From Aquabacterium commune (GTDB lineage: Bacteria > Pseudomonadota > Gammaproteobacteria > Burkholderiales > Burkholderiaceae_C), in assembly GCF_004362855.1 (NCBI RefSeq), contig NZ_SNXW01000007.1:1-64000 (forward strand): a stretch of 64,000 bases of DNA, read 5' to 3'. How positions within the stretch are numbered: position 1 is the stretch's first letter; every line of letters begins with the position of its first letter. A program made the translations under genes and the position numbers. Below the pieces are notes generated by a model, which searched no databases, was not told the origin of the DNA, and worked only from the letters and a program-made list of their open reading frames with translations. Positions 46,134 to 55,821 of the stretch are shown here, one piece after another.

Positions 46134-47114
46134 ATGCACACCCTGGCGCCGCTCTGGCTCTGGTTCGTTTTCGCTGCCGTCGTGCTGGCAGCGCTCTTCA
46201 TTGATTTCGTCGTCCTGAAAAAACAGGGCGCCCACGCCGTGTCCGTGCCCGAAGCGGCGCGCTGGTCCGCCCTGTGGGTGGCCCTGAGCCTGGCCTTCAA
46301 CGGCCTGCTCTGGTGGGCCTTCCACCAATCGCAGGGCGCGGAAGTGGGGCAGGCCAAGGCAGTCGAATTCCTCACCGGCTACCTCATCGAGAAGTCGCTG
46401 GCGGTGGACAACATATTCGTCTTCCTGATGATCTTCACCTACTTCTCGGTGCCGCCCGCTTACCAAAAGCGCGTGCTGATGATCGGCATCATCGGCGCCA
46501 TGGTCTTGCGCACGGTGATGATCCTGCTGGGCGGCTGGCTCATCAGCGAGTTCCACTGGGTGCTCTACCTGTTCGGCGCCTTCCTGCTGCTCACCGGCAT
46601 CAAGATGTGGTGGGCCGCTGGCGAAGAACCCAGCCTGGACGACAACCCCGCGCACAAGCTGCTCAAACGCGTGCTGCCCGTGAGCCCACGCTTTGACGGC
46701 GAAAGCTTCTGGACCATGCACAACGGCGTGCGCATGGCCACGCCCCTGCTGATGGTGGTGGCGCTGGTGGGCATCACCGACGTGATCTTCGCGGTGGACT
46801 CCATCCCCGCCATCTACGCCATCACCGACGACCCCTTCATCGTGCTGACCTCCAACATCCTGGCCATCCTGGGCCTGCGCGCGATGTACTTCCTGCTGGC
46901 CGCCATGGCCGCCAAGTTCCACCTGCTGAGCTACGGCCTGGCGGTGATCCTGGTGTTCATCGGCAGCAAGATGCTGCTGGTGGACTTCGTCAAGATCCCG
47001 GTGTGGGCCTCGCTGGTGGCCGTCATCGGCATCCTGGCCGTGACCATGGTCTGGAGCGTGAAGACCGCACCGAGCATCGGGCCCAGCCGCACGGCGGGCA
47101 TCGACAAGGCCTGA
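46134..47114 (+). CDS. TerC-family membrane transporter (Alx/TerC-like)
   Basis: This 326-residue inner-membrane protein has about nine helices. The TerC core reads EKSLAVDNIFVFLMIFTYFS, GITDVIFAVDSIPAIYAITD and SNILAILGLRAMYFLLAAMA, with conserved Asp and Asn residues that bind metal. A manganese riboswitch precedes it, so it most likely exports Mn2+, as reported for TerC/Alx members. The gene is not adjacent to other tellurite genes. Confidence 0.92.
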   Translation: MHTLAPLWLWFVFAAVVLAALFIDFVVLKKQGAHAVSVPEAARWSALWVALSLAFNGLLWWAFHQSQGAEVGQAKAVEFLTGYLIEKSLAVDNIFVFLMIFTYFSVPPAYQKRVLMIGIIGAMVLRTVMILLGGWLISEFHWVLYLFGAFLLLTGIKMWWAAGEEPSLDDNPAHKLLKRVLPVSPRFDGESFWTMHNGVRMATPLLMVVALVGITDVIFAVDSIPAIYAITDDPFIVLTSNILAILGLRAMYFLLAAMAAKFHLLSYGLAVILVFIGSKMLLVDFVKIPVWASLVAVIGILAVTMVWSVKTAPSIGPSRTAGIDKA

Positions 47115-47121
47115 GCGAAGC

Positions 47122-47171
47122 GGCCTGACGCCCGTCAGGCCTCCCCCACGGCCGGCACGTGACGCCGGCCG
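47122..47171 (+). terminator. Two adjacent GC hairpins after the TerC gene
   Basis: GGCCTGAC (47122-47129) pairs with GTCAGGCC (47134-47141), and CGGCCGGC (47149-47156) with GCCGGCCG (47164-47171). Neither has a T-tract, so they may be weak terminators or 3'-end stabilisers rather than classical ones. Confidence 0.4.
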
Positions 47172-47285
47172 CACCCCCACATTCCCCACCCTGAACACCC
47201 TGCTGCGCGCCAGCCTGCGCGGCAGGGTGCCCCCGCGTTCAGGTGGCAAGGGCACCACAAATCCGCAGTCTGGCGAAGGTTGATG

Positions 47286-47315
47286 TTTACAAATGCGAAT
47301 TATTCGCATTATCAT
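47286..47315 (+). promoter_or_regulatory. Fur-box promoter of the TonB receptor
   Basis: A 19-bp palindrome AATGCGAAT-T-ATTCGCATT (47292-47310) fills the spacer between a -35 TTTACA (47286-47291) and a -10 TATCAT (47310-47315). The arrangement would block RNA polymerase when Fur binds with iron. The receptor start is 240 bp further, so the mRNA has a long leader. Confidence 0.8.
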
Positions 47316-47555
47316 AAGCACACGTTTGCCGCACCGCCCCGTCCACCGAACCTGTGCAAGGGGGACAAGGTCGCCAACCTGACTGTGGGGGTCAGGCGCA
47401 CCGTGGCCGGGGCCGCGGCAAACGCTTTTTTCTGCCAGCGCACCCATCCGCGCACCCATCTGCGGCGCACCCGCGCATGGGCCCTTGCACTTGGCAGCAC
47501 CGTTTGTCCACCGCCCTGCGCCCTTGCGCGGGCCGCCATCGCCGGAAATTCCACC
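47316..47555 (+). other. Long 5' leader of the TonB receptor gene
   Basis: This is about 240 nt between the Fur-controlled promoter and the receptor ATG. The frame stays open but shows no conserved sequence or signal peptide. I see no known riboswitch. It may be an untranslated leader. Confidence 0.4.
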
Positions 47556-49892
47556 ATGTCGCCACACGCGTCCAACGCCCCCGTCTCGCCTGCATCACAC
47601 ACCGCACAAGCCCCTTCGCTCGCCCTCACCTCGCTGGGCGCCATGGCCGCCGGCATGGGCCTGAGCCTGCTGAGTGCGGGCGCCATGGCCCAGAGCAGCC
47701 AGAGCGCCCCAAGCGCCCAGCGTGTCGAAAGCACCGCGACAACCCCTGCCACCCGGCAGGAAGAAGCCCTGCCCACGGTCACCATCACCGACAAGGCCAA
47801 CCGCCCCGACGCCAAGACCACCTACCAGGCCACCACCACCACCATCGGCAAGGGCAAGCAGGCCCTGCGCGACATCCCGCAATCCATCACCGTGGTGACC
47901 GAAAAGCTCATCACCGACCGCAACCTCGACACCATGAAGGACGTGCTGCGCCAGACCGCCGGCATCACCTTCCAGGCGGCCGAGGGCGGCGAGGAAGACA
48001 TCCGCCTGCGCGGCTTTTCGCTGCAAACCACGGGCGACATCTTCCTGGACGGCGTGCGCGACCCGGCCATCTACGACCGCGACACCTTCAACCTCGACCG
48101 CCTGGAGCTGCTGCGCGGCTCGGCCTCGATGCTGTTCGGGCGCGGCTCCACCGGCGGCGCTGTCAACCAGGTCAGCAAGGCGCCTTACCTGGGCTCGTCC
48201 AGCGAGCTGAACGTGACCGCCGGCAACCACGAGTACAAGCGCGTCACCGGTGACTTCAACATCCAGACCGCCGAGGATGCCGCCCTGCGCATCACCGGCA
48301 TGCGCACCGAAGCCAACAACAACGGCGCGGGCAGCAGCATCGACAAATACGGCGTGGCCGCCAGCTACCGCTGGGGCATCGGCAAAAAGGTCGAGCACCA
48401 GGTCAGCGTCTTCCACATCACCAACGACAACGGCATCAACAACGGCCTGCCCTGGATCAAGCCGCGCAGCACCGACAGCCAGGGCGCCCAGCGCATCAAC
48501 AGCAACCTCGACCCCGCCAACTACTACGGCATGGCCAGCGACTACAACCGCACCGAAGGCACCGCGTTCACTTACATGAACACGGTCAAGCTGGGTGGCG
48601 GCTCTGAGCTCAAGACCGTGGTGCGCAAAGGCGATTTCAAGCGTGACCTGCGCGCCAGCACCATCCGCCTGGCCTCGGCCACGACCGGCCTGAACAACTT
48701 CAGCGATGCCACCGCCTTCAGCCGCGGCACACAGGTCAAGAACCAGAACATGGACCTGATCCAGGCCCAGACCGACTACAGCGGCAAGCACCAGCTGCTG
48801 GGCCTGAAGCACGAGATCACCACTGGCATCGACTTCTCGCGCGAGAACCGCACGGTGATGACCGCGCCCAACGCCGCAAACGGCGGCAGCACCATCAACA
48901 AGCCCAACACCACCGCAGGCAACCCCAACGACGGTGCCTGGGTGGACGAGGCCAGCCGCATCCTGCGCCGAGGCAACCAGTTCAGCGCCAAGGGCGTGGG
49001 CACCTACGTGCAGGACCTGGTCCACATCGCCCCGATGTGGAAGGTGCTGGGCGGCCTGCGCTACGACTACTTCAATGGCGACTACACGACCTTCAACGCC
49101 AATGCGGCCAACCAGCCGAGCGCCAACTACAAGCAAAGCATCAACAAGATCAGCAAGCGCGCCGGCGTGCTGTTCCAGCCCAATGCGCTGGACTCCTTCC
49201 ACTTCTCGTACGGCACCTCGTTCAACACCTCGGGCGACACCTACTCGTACAACGCCAACAGCGCCAACACCGCGCCGGAATCGAGCGAGAACATCGAGCT
49301 GGGCGCCAAGCTGGACTCGGAAGACGGCCGCGTGACCACGCGACTGGCCCTCTTCCGCGCCACCAAACTCAACGAGCGCAACACCGACCCCAACAACGCC
49401 GCCACGCGCCTGTTGCTGTCCGGCAAGCGCCACGCAGCGGGCTTCGACATGGACGTGATCGGCCAGATCACCGACAAATGGGACATCTACGCCTCCTACA
49501 CCTGGATCCCGCAGGCGCGTGTCGATGAAGCCGCATCGACCGTCACCAGCGGTGGCTCGCGCAAGGGCGACCGCCCCGGCCTGACGCCGCGCCACAGCGG
49601 CACCGTGTGGAACACCTACAAGTTCATGCCGCAGTGGCGTGCCGGCGTGGGCGTGAACTTCCGCAGCAAGCAAGCCCCGGCGGACATCAACAACCCGGCC
49701 AACGGCATCTACAACGCGCCTGGCTTTGCCACGCTGGACCTGATGGCCGAGTACGCCTTCAACAAGGTTTACACCGTCAAGGCCAACGTCACCAACGTGG
49801 CCAACAAGGTCTATGCCGACCAGGTCTATCGCGGCTTTTACGTGCCGGGCGCTGGCCGCCTGGTCCAGGTGACGCTGTCGGCCAAGTTCTGA
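47556..49892 (+). CDS. TonB-dependent siderophore receptor
   Basis: This 778-residue outer-membrane receptor begins [15 protein letters not shown], with a signal peptide around residues 25-47 ([17 protein letters not shown]). The plug domain reads [20 protein letters not shown], then [11 protein letters not shown] and [20 protein letters not shown]. The C-terminal beta strand ends with VQVTLSAKF and the terminal Phe typical of these proteins. It probably imports a catecholate or related ferric siderophore (Fiu-like). It lies under the Fur box and is followed by four iron-linked genes. Confidence 0.92.
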   Translation: MSPHASNAPVSPASHTAQAPSLALTSLGAMAAGMGLSLLSAGAMAQSSQSAPSAQRVESTATTPATRQEEALPTVTITDKANRPDAKTTYQATTTTIGKGKQALRDIPQSITVVTEKLITDRNLDTMKDVLRQTAGITFQAAEGGEEDIRLRGFSLQTTGDIFLDGVRDPAIYDRDTFNLDRLELLRGSASMLFGRGSTGGAVNQVSKAPYLGSSSELNVTAGNHEYKRVTGDFNIQTAEDAALRITGMRTEANNNGAGSSIDKYGVAASYRWGIGKKVEHQVSVFHITNDNGINNGLPWIKPRSTDSQGAQRINSNLDPANYYGMASDYNRTEGTAFTYMNTVKLGGGSELKTVVRKGDFKRDLRASTIRLASATTGLNNFSDATAFSRGTQVKNQNMDLIQAQTDYSGKHQLLGLKHEITTGIDFSRENRTVMTAPNAANGGSTINKPNTTAGNPNDGAWVDEASRILRRGNQFSAKGVGTYVQDLVHIAPMWKVLGGLRYDYFNGDYTTFNANAANQPSANYKQSINKISKRAGVLFQPNALDSFHFSYGTSFNTSGDTYSYNANSANTAPESSENIELGAKLDSEDGRVTTRLALFRATKLNERNTDPNNAATRLLLSGKRHAAGFDMDVIGQITDKWDIYASYTWIPQARVDEAASTVTSGGSRKGDRPGLTPRHSGTVWNTYKFMPQWRAGVGVNFRSKQAPADINNPANGIYNAPGFATLDLMAEYAFNKVYTVKANVTNVANKVYADQVYRGFYVPGAGRLVQVTLSAKF

Positions 49893-49920
49893 GCCTGGCC
49901 CTCGCTCCCCTGCCCTCGCC

Positions 49921-50604
49921 ATGCTGCTCCACATCCCCCAGGTCCTGACACCCGACGAACTGCAACGCGCCCGCGCCATCCTGGACGCTGCGCCCTGGGT
50001 GCTGGGCCAGGTCACGGCCGGCCGCCAGGCCGCCTTGGTCAAGGACAACGAGCAGCTGGCGCAGCAGGGCGAGCATGCCAAGGCCTTGCGGGCGCTGATC
50101 CTGCCCGCGCTGGACCGCAACACCCTGTTCTTCTCGGCCGCGCTGCCACGGCGCATCGTGCCGCCGCTGTTCAACCGCTACGGTGGCGAGCACGCCAGCT
50201 ACGGCAAGCACGTGGACAACGCCATCCGCGTCAACAACGAGCTGGGCCAGCGCGTGCGCACCGACATCTCGGCCACGCTCTTCCTCGCCAACCCCGATGA
50301 CTACGAGGGCGGCGACCTCGTCATCGACGACACCTTCGGCGAGAAGCGCGTCAAGCTGGCCGCCGGCAACATGGTCATCTACCCGGGCACCAGCGTGCAC
50401 CGCGTCGAGCCCGTCACACGCGGCCACCGCCTGGCCAGTTTTTTCTGGATCGAAAGCATGGTGCGCAGCGACGAGCAACGCCGCCTGCTCTTCGACCTCG
50501 ACACCCACCTCACCCGCCTGCGCCAGCAACACGACCACGACGAATCCCTTGTGGGCCTGACGGGCACGTACCACAACCTCTTGCGCATGTGGGCCGACGT
50601 TTGA
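49921..50604 (+). CDS. PKHD-type Fe(II)/2-oxoglutarate hydroxylase (PiuC/YbiX-like)
   Basis: This 227-residue enzyme contains the 2OG-Fe(II) oxygenase ligands: the HxD motif in [10 protein letters not shown] and the distal His with Arg in [20 protein letters not shown]. Such proteins are nearly always next to TonB siderophore receptors, as in Pseudomonas piuA-piuC. The substrate is unknown; modification of the siderophore or receptor has been proposed. The gene starts 28 bp after the receptor stop. Confidence 0.9.
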   Translation: MLLHIPQVLTPDELQRARAILDAAPWVLGQVTAGRQAALVKDNEQLAQQGEHAKALRALILPALDRNTLFFSAALPRRIVPPLFNRYGGEHASYGKHVDNAIRVNNELGQRVRTDISATLFLANPDDYEGGDLVIDDTFGEKRVKLAAGNMVIYPGTSVHRVEPVTRGHRLASFFWIESMVRSDEQRRLLFDLDTHLTRLRQQHDHDESLVGLTGTYHNLLRMWADV

Positions 50605-50654
50605 GTCGGACGGCCACGCACCTCGCACCCTGACCCCACCCAAGGAGCCACTCC

Positions 50655-50957
50655 ATGAAGACCTTTGCACGCCGCGCACTGCCCGCCCTGGCGCCCACCC
50701 TGGTGCTCGCCACCGCCACCCTGCTCGCCACCAGCGCCATGGCCCACGGCGGCTTCAAGTGCGATGAGCCCAAGAAGGAATGGAAGCTGCGCGATGACCT
50801 GCAAGACAAGCTCAAGGCCGAAGGCTGGGACGTGCGCAAGGTGAAGATCGACAACGGCTGCTACGAGGTCTATGGCTTCGATGGCAAGGGCCAGCGCCGC
50901 GAGGCCTACTTCAACCCCAAGACCTTCGAACTCGTGGGCGACGTGTCGCAGAAGTGA
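50655..50957 (+). CDS. Periplasmic PepSY-domain protein
   Basis: This 100-residue protein has a signal peptide (residues 1-31, MKTFARRALPALAPTLVLAT) and a PepSY domain in DLQDKLKAEGWDVRKVKIDN, then YEVYGFDGKGQRREAYFNPK. PepSY domains often inhibit or bind proteases or ferric reductases. It sits in the iron operon, with a GGAG ribosome binding site. Its stop overlaps the start of the cytochrome gene by 1 nt. Confidence 0.82.
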   Translation: MKTFARRALPALAPTLVLATATLLATSAMAHGGFKCDEPKKEWKLRDDLQDKLKAEGWDVRKVKIDNGCYEVYGFDGKGQRREAYFNPKTFELVGDVSQK

Positions 50958-51514
50958 TGCCGTCTGCCCATGAATTGGCCGACAACGCCGCCATCCCCGT
51001 GTGGGATGCGGCCGTGCGCGTGCTGCACTGGACACTGGCAAGCGCCATCACCGTGGCCTGGGCCAGCACCCTGGACATCGGCGTGCCGCCAGACTGGCAC
51101 GAGTGCGCCGGCTACACGGCCCTGGCCTGCGTGGGCTTGCGCCTGCTGTGGGGTGTCATCGGCAGCCGCCATGCGCGCTTTGCCGCCTTCGTGCGCGGCC
51201 CACGCACCACCTGGCGCTACGCCTTGCAGGTGCGCCAAGGCACGGCCCCGCGCCACATCGGCCACAACCCGCTGGGCGGCTGGATGGTCGTGGCGCTCCT
51301 GCTCACCGTGGGCGCCATCACCGTGACGGGCTGGCTGCAAACCACCGACCGCCATTGGGGCTCCGAGCCGCTGGAGCAGGTCCACACCACCCTGGCCTGG
51401 GGCCTGCTGGGCCTCATCGCCTTGCACGTGGCAGGTGTGGTGCTCACCAGCCGACACCAGCGCGAAAACCTCGTGAAGGCGATGGTGGATGGGCGCAAAA
51501 TGCCGCCCTCATGA
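50957..51514 (+). CDS. Cytochrome b561-family membrane protein
   Basis: This is a 185-residue four-helix di-heme-type protein. Heme-ligand His residues are found in the helices reading VWDAAVRVLHWTLASAITVA, DWHECAGYTALACVGLRLLW, LEQVHTTLAWGLLGLIALHV and AGVVLTSRHQRENLV. These match cytochrome b561 (Ni-hydrogenase b-type). It may supply electrons for ferric-siderophore reduction with the neighbouring proteins. ATG 50957 is chosen over GTG 50954; it overlaps the FMN oxidase start by ATGA. Confidence 0.85.
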   Translation: MPSAHELADNAAIPVWDAAVRVLHWTLASAITVAWASTLDIGVPPDWHECAGYTALACVGLRLLWGVIGSRHARFAAFVRGPRTTWRYALQVRQGTAPRHIGHNPLGGWMVVALLLTVGAITVTGWLQTTDRHWGSEPLEQVHTTLAWGLLGLIALHVAGVVLTSRHQRENLVKAMVDGRKMPPS

Positions 51515-52653
51515 GCACCCCCACCGACGCCGTCCCGCACGGCCTCCAAGCCATCCCGACAGACACCGTCAACTTGGCCGACTACGCGCGCCACGCGCAA
51601 GCGCGCATGGACACGGGCGCCTGGGCCTACCTGCAAGGCGGCGCGGGCGACGAACTCACGCTCGACGCCAATGTGCGCGCCTGGCAGGACCTGCAGCTCC
51701 TGCCGCGGGTGCTGCGCCGCACAGCAGGCGGCCACACCCGCTCGCAGCTGTTCGGCCGCACGCTGGCGCACCCGCTGATCCTCGCGCCCGTGGCCTACCA
51801 GCAGCTCGCGCACCCTGAGGGCGAGATGGACACCGCCCTGGCCGCCGCCGCGCAGGAAGCCGGCTTCGTGCTCAGCACCCAGGCCAGCACGCGCCTGGAA
51901 GACATCGGCGATGCCGTGGCCGCCGACGACCTGCGAGGCCCGCTGTGGATGCAGCTCTACCTCCAGCCCGACCGCGCCTTCACCAAGGCCCTGGTGCACC
52001 GCGCCGAAGCCGCCGGCTTCGATGCCATCGTGCTGACGGTGGACGCCCCGACCAGCGGCGTGCGCGACCGCGAGCGCCGCGCCGGCTTCCGCCTGCCCCC
52101 GGGCATCTCGGCCGTGAACCTGAGCGGCATGGCGCCGCCCCCTGCGCGCGAAGTGCCTCCTGAAAACGGCCATGGCAGCGCCCTGTTCGACGAGCTGCTG
52201 CACCACGCCCCCACCTGGGACGACGTGGCCTGGCTGCGCGCGCAAACCCGCCGCCCCATCCTGCTCAAGGGCGTGCTGCACCCCGATGACGCCCGCCAGG
52301 CGCTGAGCCTCGGGGTCGATGGCCTGATCGTCTCCAACCACGGCGGGCGCACGCTGGACACGGTGCTGCCCACCGCGCGCGCCCTGCCCCGCATCGCCGA
52401 TGCGGTGGGCAGCGACATGCCCTTGCTGGTCGATGGGGGCATCCGCCGGGGCACCGACGTGCTCAAGGCCCTTGCGCTGGGCGCACGCGCCGTGCTCATC
52501 GGGCGGCCCTGTGTGCACGCGCTGGCCACCGCGGGTGCCTTGGGGGTGGCGCACTGCATCCGCTTGCTGCGCGACGAACTGGAAGTGGCCATGGCCCTCA
52601 CGGGCTGCGCCACGCTGGCCGACATCCACCGCGACATCATCGACACGCCCTGA
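51511..52653 (+). CDS. FMN-dependent alpha-hydroxy-acid dehydrogenase/oxidase
   Basis: This 380-residue TIM-barrel flavoenzyme of the lactate dehydrogenase (LldD)/glycolate oxidase family reads WAYLQGGAGDELTLDANVRA near the N-terminus, LILAPVAYQQLAHPEGEMDT and the active-site SNHGGRTLDTVLPTAR with the catalytic His. The FMN phosphate loop is LVDGGIRRGTDVLKALALGA. It is the last gene of the iron cluster, in which reducing equivalents could be passed to cytochrome b561. The exact 2-hydroxy acid is unknown. Confidence 0.9.
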   Translation: MSTPTDAVPHGLQAIPTDTVNLADYARHAQARMDTGAWAYLQGGAGDELTLDANVRAWQDLQLLPRVLRRTAGGHTRSQLFGRTLAHPLILAPVAYQQLAHPEGEMDTALAAAAQEAGFVLSTQASTRLEDIGDAVAADDLRGPLWMQLYLQPDRAFTKALVHRAEAAGFDAIVLTVDAPTSGVRDRERRAGFRLPPGISAVNLSGMAPPPAREVPPENGHGSALFDELLHHAPTWDDVAWLRAQTRRPILLKGVLHPDDARQALSLGVDGLIVSNHGGRTLDTVLPTARALPRIADAVGSDMPLLVDGGIRRGTDVLKALALGARAVLIGRPCVHALATAGALGVAHCIRLLRDELEVAMALTGCATLADIHRDIIDTP

Positions 52654-52688
52654 TCGACACACCCTGACCGAGCGGCCAGGGCCAAGGG

Positions 52689-53966
52689 TCACGTCGCGCG
52701 CAGCTTCGTCGGCTTCTTCTTGCGGCCCAGGCCTGCCTGCGCCGCGATGTACTTGACGAACACCCACAGCGGCGACTCGTTGGGCTTGGGCGCTTCGCCG
52801 CGGCCGATGCGCTTGAGCTGGCCCGTGTACCAGGTGATCTCCATCAGGCCCATCTTGTCGATGAAGCCGATGCCCGTGTTCTTGGGCGTGACCTGCTCGC
52901 GTGGCTGCTGACCCGCCAGCAAGCGCTGGGGCACATCCGGCTCGATGGCCAGCGCACGCGCCAGGCCGACGAAGTCCACCGCGCCCGAGGTGATGGCCTC
53001 GGCCATGCCTTGCGAGGAGCGGAAGCCGCCCGTCACCACCAGCGGCGTCTTCACGGCGGCACGGGCCTTCTCGGCAAAGGCCAGGAAGTAGGCCTCGCGC
53101 TGCTTCGTGCTTTCCTTGACGGGCTCGCCCACAGCGCCTTTCGGCTGGCCCTTGGCGCCGGTCATCACCGGGGCCTCGTACGTGCCACCAGAGATCTCGA
53201 TGAGGTCGATGCCGGCTTCGGCCAGCGCACGGATGGTGTCCAGCGACTCTTCCTCGGTGAAGCCACCGCGCTGGAAGTCCGCCGAGTTCAGCTTGATCCC
53301 GATGGGAAAGCCCGGGCCCACCCGTGCACGCATCGCGGCCAGCACGGCCAGCACGAAGCGGCGGCGCTTCTCGGGCGTGCCGCCCCACTCGTCGTTGCGG
53401 CGGTTGTGGTGCGGCGACAGGAACTGGCTGACCAGGTAGCCGTGCGCGCCATGGATCTGCACACCGCTGAAGCCGGCTTGCTGCACGAGGGCTGCGGCCT
53501 GGGCAAAACGCGCGATGACCTCGCGCACCTCGGCGTCCGTCATCTCGCGCGGGGTCGGGAAGAAGGCCTGCATCTCGGCGCGGAAAGGCACGGCCGAAGG
53601 CGAGATGTTTTCCTTGTTCAGGCCCTTGGGCGCTTGCTTGCCGGGGTGGTTGAGCTGCACCCAGCACTGCGTGCCATTGCGCGTGGCCGCCTGCGCCCAG
53701 GCTTTGAGTTCAGGCAGGAAGCGCTCGTCTTCGATGACGACGTTGCCCGGTTCACCCAAAGCGCGCCGGTCGATCATCACATTGCCCGTCACGCACAGGC
53801 CGATGCCGCCATCGGCCCAGGCGCCATACAGGCGCACCAATTCAGGCGTGGCCGCACCGGGGCGCGAGCCCAGGGCCTCGCTCATGGCGGATTTGAACAG
53901 GCGGTTCTTGACCACCGTGCCATTGGGCAAAGTGAACGGCTGGGACAGCACGGCTTGAGGGGTCAT
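52689..53966 (-). CDS. Old Yellow Enzyme family NADH:flavin oxidoreductase
   Basis: This 425-residue FMN enzyme has the OYE-like barrel. It starts at MTPQAVLSQPFTLPNG and reads NRLFKSAMSEALG, WVQLNHPGKQAP, and FSGVQIHGAHGYLVSQFLSP followed by HHNRRNDEWGGTPEKR. These are the canonical flavin and substrate-binding segments. The active-site His pair is seen in HGAHGYL. The substrate could be enones or 2,4-dienoyl-type compounds. The C-terminal region is longer than the yeast-type enzymes. Confidence 0.88.
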   Translation of the reverse strand: MTPQAVLSQPFTLPNGTVVKNRLFKSAMSEALGSRPGAATPELVRLYGAWADGGIGLCVTGNVMIDRRALGEPGNVVIEDERFLPELKAWAQAATRNGTQCWVQLNHPGKQAPKGLNKENISPSAVPFRAEMQAFFPTPREMTDAEVREVIARFAQAAALVQQAGFSGVQIHGAHGYLVSQFLSPHHNRRNDEWGGTPEKRRRFVLAVLAAMRARVGPGFPIGIKLNSADFQRGGFTEEESLDTIRALAEAGIDLIEISGGTYEAPVMTGAKGQPKGAVGEPVKESTKQREAYFLAFAEKARAAVKTPLVVTGGFRSSQGMAEAITSGAVDFVGLARALAIEPDVPQRLLAGQQPREQVTPKNTGIGFIDKMGLMEITWYTGQLKRIGRGEAPKPNESPLWVFVKYIAAQAGLGRKKKPTKLRAT

Positions 53967-54274
53967 CGACGGGGCTCCACGGTGGACACAACACATCGGC
54001 CATGCGAGCGGCGCCCAACCAGCGCCCCACCGCATGCCAGCCGGCATTGGACACCAAAGTGGAAATCGGTGCCTTCAGTTGGAAGATGGCGCGCCGCAGC
54101 ATGCGCCATTGAGGCCGCACGGCCACATTCAGCAGCAATTCGAGGGCTTGCAACGTGGTTTTGCCCAGGAGAAAGCATTACCATGCGTCCTGCCGGCCTT
54201 CAGAGGAACGCTCGCGCACGCAGCTTGCGCCCGAAGACCGCATCAGATCTGACCTGACACTGGAGTGAATTCAC
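53967..54274. other. 308-bp divergent spacer
   Basis: This is the spacer between the OYE gene and the SWIB gene. It holds the RBS (TGGAG) of the latter. No convincing gene, terminator or operator is seen. Confidence 0.4.
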
Positions 54275-54604
54275 ATGGCAACTGCGACGAAGAAAGCCCC
54301 GGCCAAAAAGGCCGAGGACACCAAGGCACCTGCAGCCAAGAAGGCCGCCGTCAAGCGCGCGCCCAACGCGGCATTTTCCAAGCCTCTGACCCCCAGCGCC
54401 GCCCTGGCCGCCGTGATCGGCGCGACCCCGGCCCCGCGCACCGAGGTCACCAAGAAGATTTGGGAATACATCAAGAAGCACAACCTGCAGGACGCCGCCA
54501 ACAAGCGCAACATCAATGCGGACGAGAAGCTGAAGCCCATCTTCAAGAAGCCGCAAGTCACCATGTTCGAGCTGACCAAGCTGGTCAGCGAGCACCTGAG
54601 CTGA
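54275..54604 (+). CDS. SWIB/MDM2-domain protein
   Basis: This 109-residue protein has an N-terminal Lys/Ala-rich histone H1-like tail (ATKKAPAKKAEDTKAPAAKK) and a C-terminal SWIB domain: TEVTKKIWEYIKKHNLQDAA, then PIFKKPQVTMFELTKLVSEH. In Burkholderiales and Chlamydia such proteins bind DNA and condense it. The basic tail suggests nucleoid binding. An intrinsic terminator follows at 54659. Confidence 0.9.
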   Translation: MATATKKAPAKKAEDTKAPAAKKAAVKRAPNAAFSKPLTPSAALAAVIGATPAPRTEVTKKIWEYIKKHNLQDAANKRNINADEKLKPIFKKPQVTMFELTKLVSEHLS

Positions 54605-54658
54605 TGCGCCTGTCCGCTGCCACTGGCTGACGAGCCACTGCAGCAGACACACCGAGAG

Positions 54659-54684
54659 AGCCCGGCCTTGCGCCGGGCTTTTTC
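54659..54684 (+). terminator. Intrinsic terminator after the SWIB gene
   Basis: AGCCCGGC (54659-54666) and GCCGGGCT (54672-54679) form a perfect 8-bp stem with a 5-nt loop, followed by T residues. It lies 55 bp after the stop codon. Confidence 0.9.
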
Positions 54685-54705
54685 ATGGGCGCTGCGCGGG
54701 CACCT

Positions 54706-55584
54706 TCACGCCCACCACGGGTAGAAGGCCGGCATCTCCGAGGCCTTGCCCTGGAACTGCGCGGGGCGCTTGTCCAGGAAGGCCTGCACGCCCTCCTTGC
54801 CATCGCCGATGCTGGTGTAGAACATGGCCAGCGAATCGACCTGGTGCGCGGCCAGCGGGTGCGGCTGCGCCGAGTTGCGGTACATCATCTGGCGCGTCAG
54901 CGCGATGCCCACGGCCGAGCGCTCGGTGGCGATGCGCCGCGCGATCTTCATCGCCTCGTCCAGCAGCTGCTCGGGCGGCACCACGCACTTCACGAGCCCG
55001 CCGCGCTGCGCCTCGTGGCCATCGAAGATGTCGGCCATGTAGGTCCATTCCAGCGCCTGCGAGATGCCGACGATGCGCGGCAGGAACCAGCTCGAACACG
55101 CTTCCGGCACGATGCCGATGCGGCCGAACACGAAGCCGATGCGCGCCTTCTCGGACGCGATGCGGATGTCCATCGGCAAGGTCATGGTGGCGCCAATGCC
55201 GACGGCCGCGCCGTTGATGGCGCCGATCACCGGCTTCTTGCACTCGAAGATGGACAGCACGACGCGGCCACCTGTGTCGCGCACGCCTTCGTGGATGGCG
55301 GGCTCGGTCAGGCGCTCGCGCATGTCGGCCATCGTCGGTTGCAGCGACTCGTCCAGGCCGAACACATTGCCACCGACGCTGAGGTCCATGCCCGCGCAGA
55401 AGGCCTTGCCCGCGCCCGTGACCACGATGGCGCGCACGGCGTCGTCGTCGCTGGCGCGCGTGAAGGCATCGACCAACTCGTTGGCCATCTCCACCGTGAA
55501 GGCGTTGAGTTGCTCGGGGCGGTTGAGGGTCAGCAGCAGGACGCCATCGGCATCGACGGCATGGCTCAGGGTCTGGTAGCGCAT
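54706..55584 (-). CDS. Enoyl-CoA hydratase/isomerase (crotonase) family
   Basis: This 292-residue crotonase-fold protein acts on acyl-CoA thioesters. It reads LLLTLNRPEQLNAFTVEMAN, the oxyanion-hole segment TGAGKAFCAGMDLS and KKPVIGAINGAAVGIGATMT for the second Gly. The start ATG is at 55584; a longer frame to 55743 has no conserved sequence. Reaction specificity (hydratase or other) is unknown. The neighbours are not fatty-acid genes. Confidence 0.87.
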   Translation of the reverse strand: MRYQTLSHAVDADGVLLLTLNRPEQLNAFTVEMANELVDAFTRASDDDAVRAIVVTGAGKAFCAGMDLSVGGNVFGLDESLQPTMADMRERLTEPAIHEGVRDTGGRVVLSIFECKKPVIGAINGAAVGIGATMTLPMDIRIASEKARIGFVFGRIGIVPEACSSWFLPRIVGISQALEWTYMADIFDGHEAQRGGLVKCVVPPEQLLDEAMKIARRIATERSAVGIALTRQMMYRNSAQPHPLAAHQVDSLAMFYTSIGDGKEGVQAFLDKRPAQFQGKASEMPAFYPWWA

Positions 55585-55821
55585 GGGCGGTCTCTCTCGG
55601 TTGTGGGGTCGCGGCTCAGCATAGCGCAGCCATCCGTGTCCGCAGCGGCACGACAGGGGTTTGAGGCAGATCACGGAGCGGCGTCGAACCCACAGACTTC
55701 GGGTTGTCCCGGAGGGGTCAGGGCACCATTTCGCCCGTACCATGCGCCGGGCCGTTCACCCAGGACGGCTTGCGGCGTCCATGAGACGCCTGCCCTGTTT
55801 GTGTCCCCTCAGGAGATCCCC

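Noticed and set aside
54683-55243. Second frame inside the crotonase gene
   Set aside because: Gly/Arg/His-rich shadow; crotonase motifs are in the other frame.
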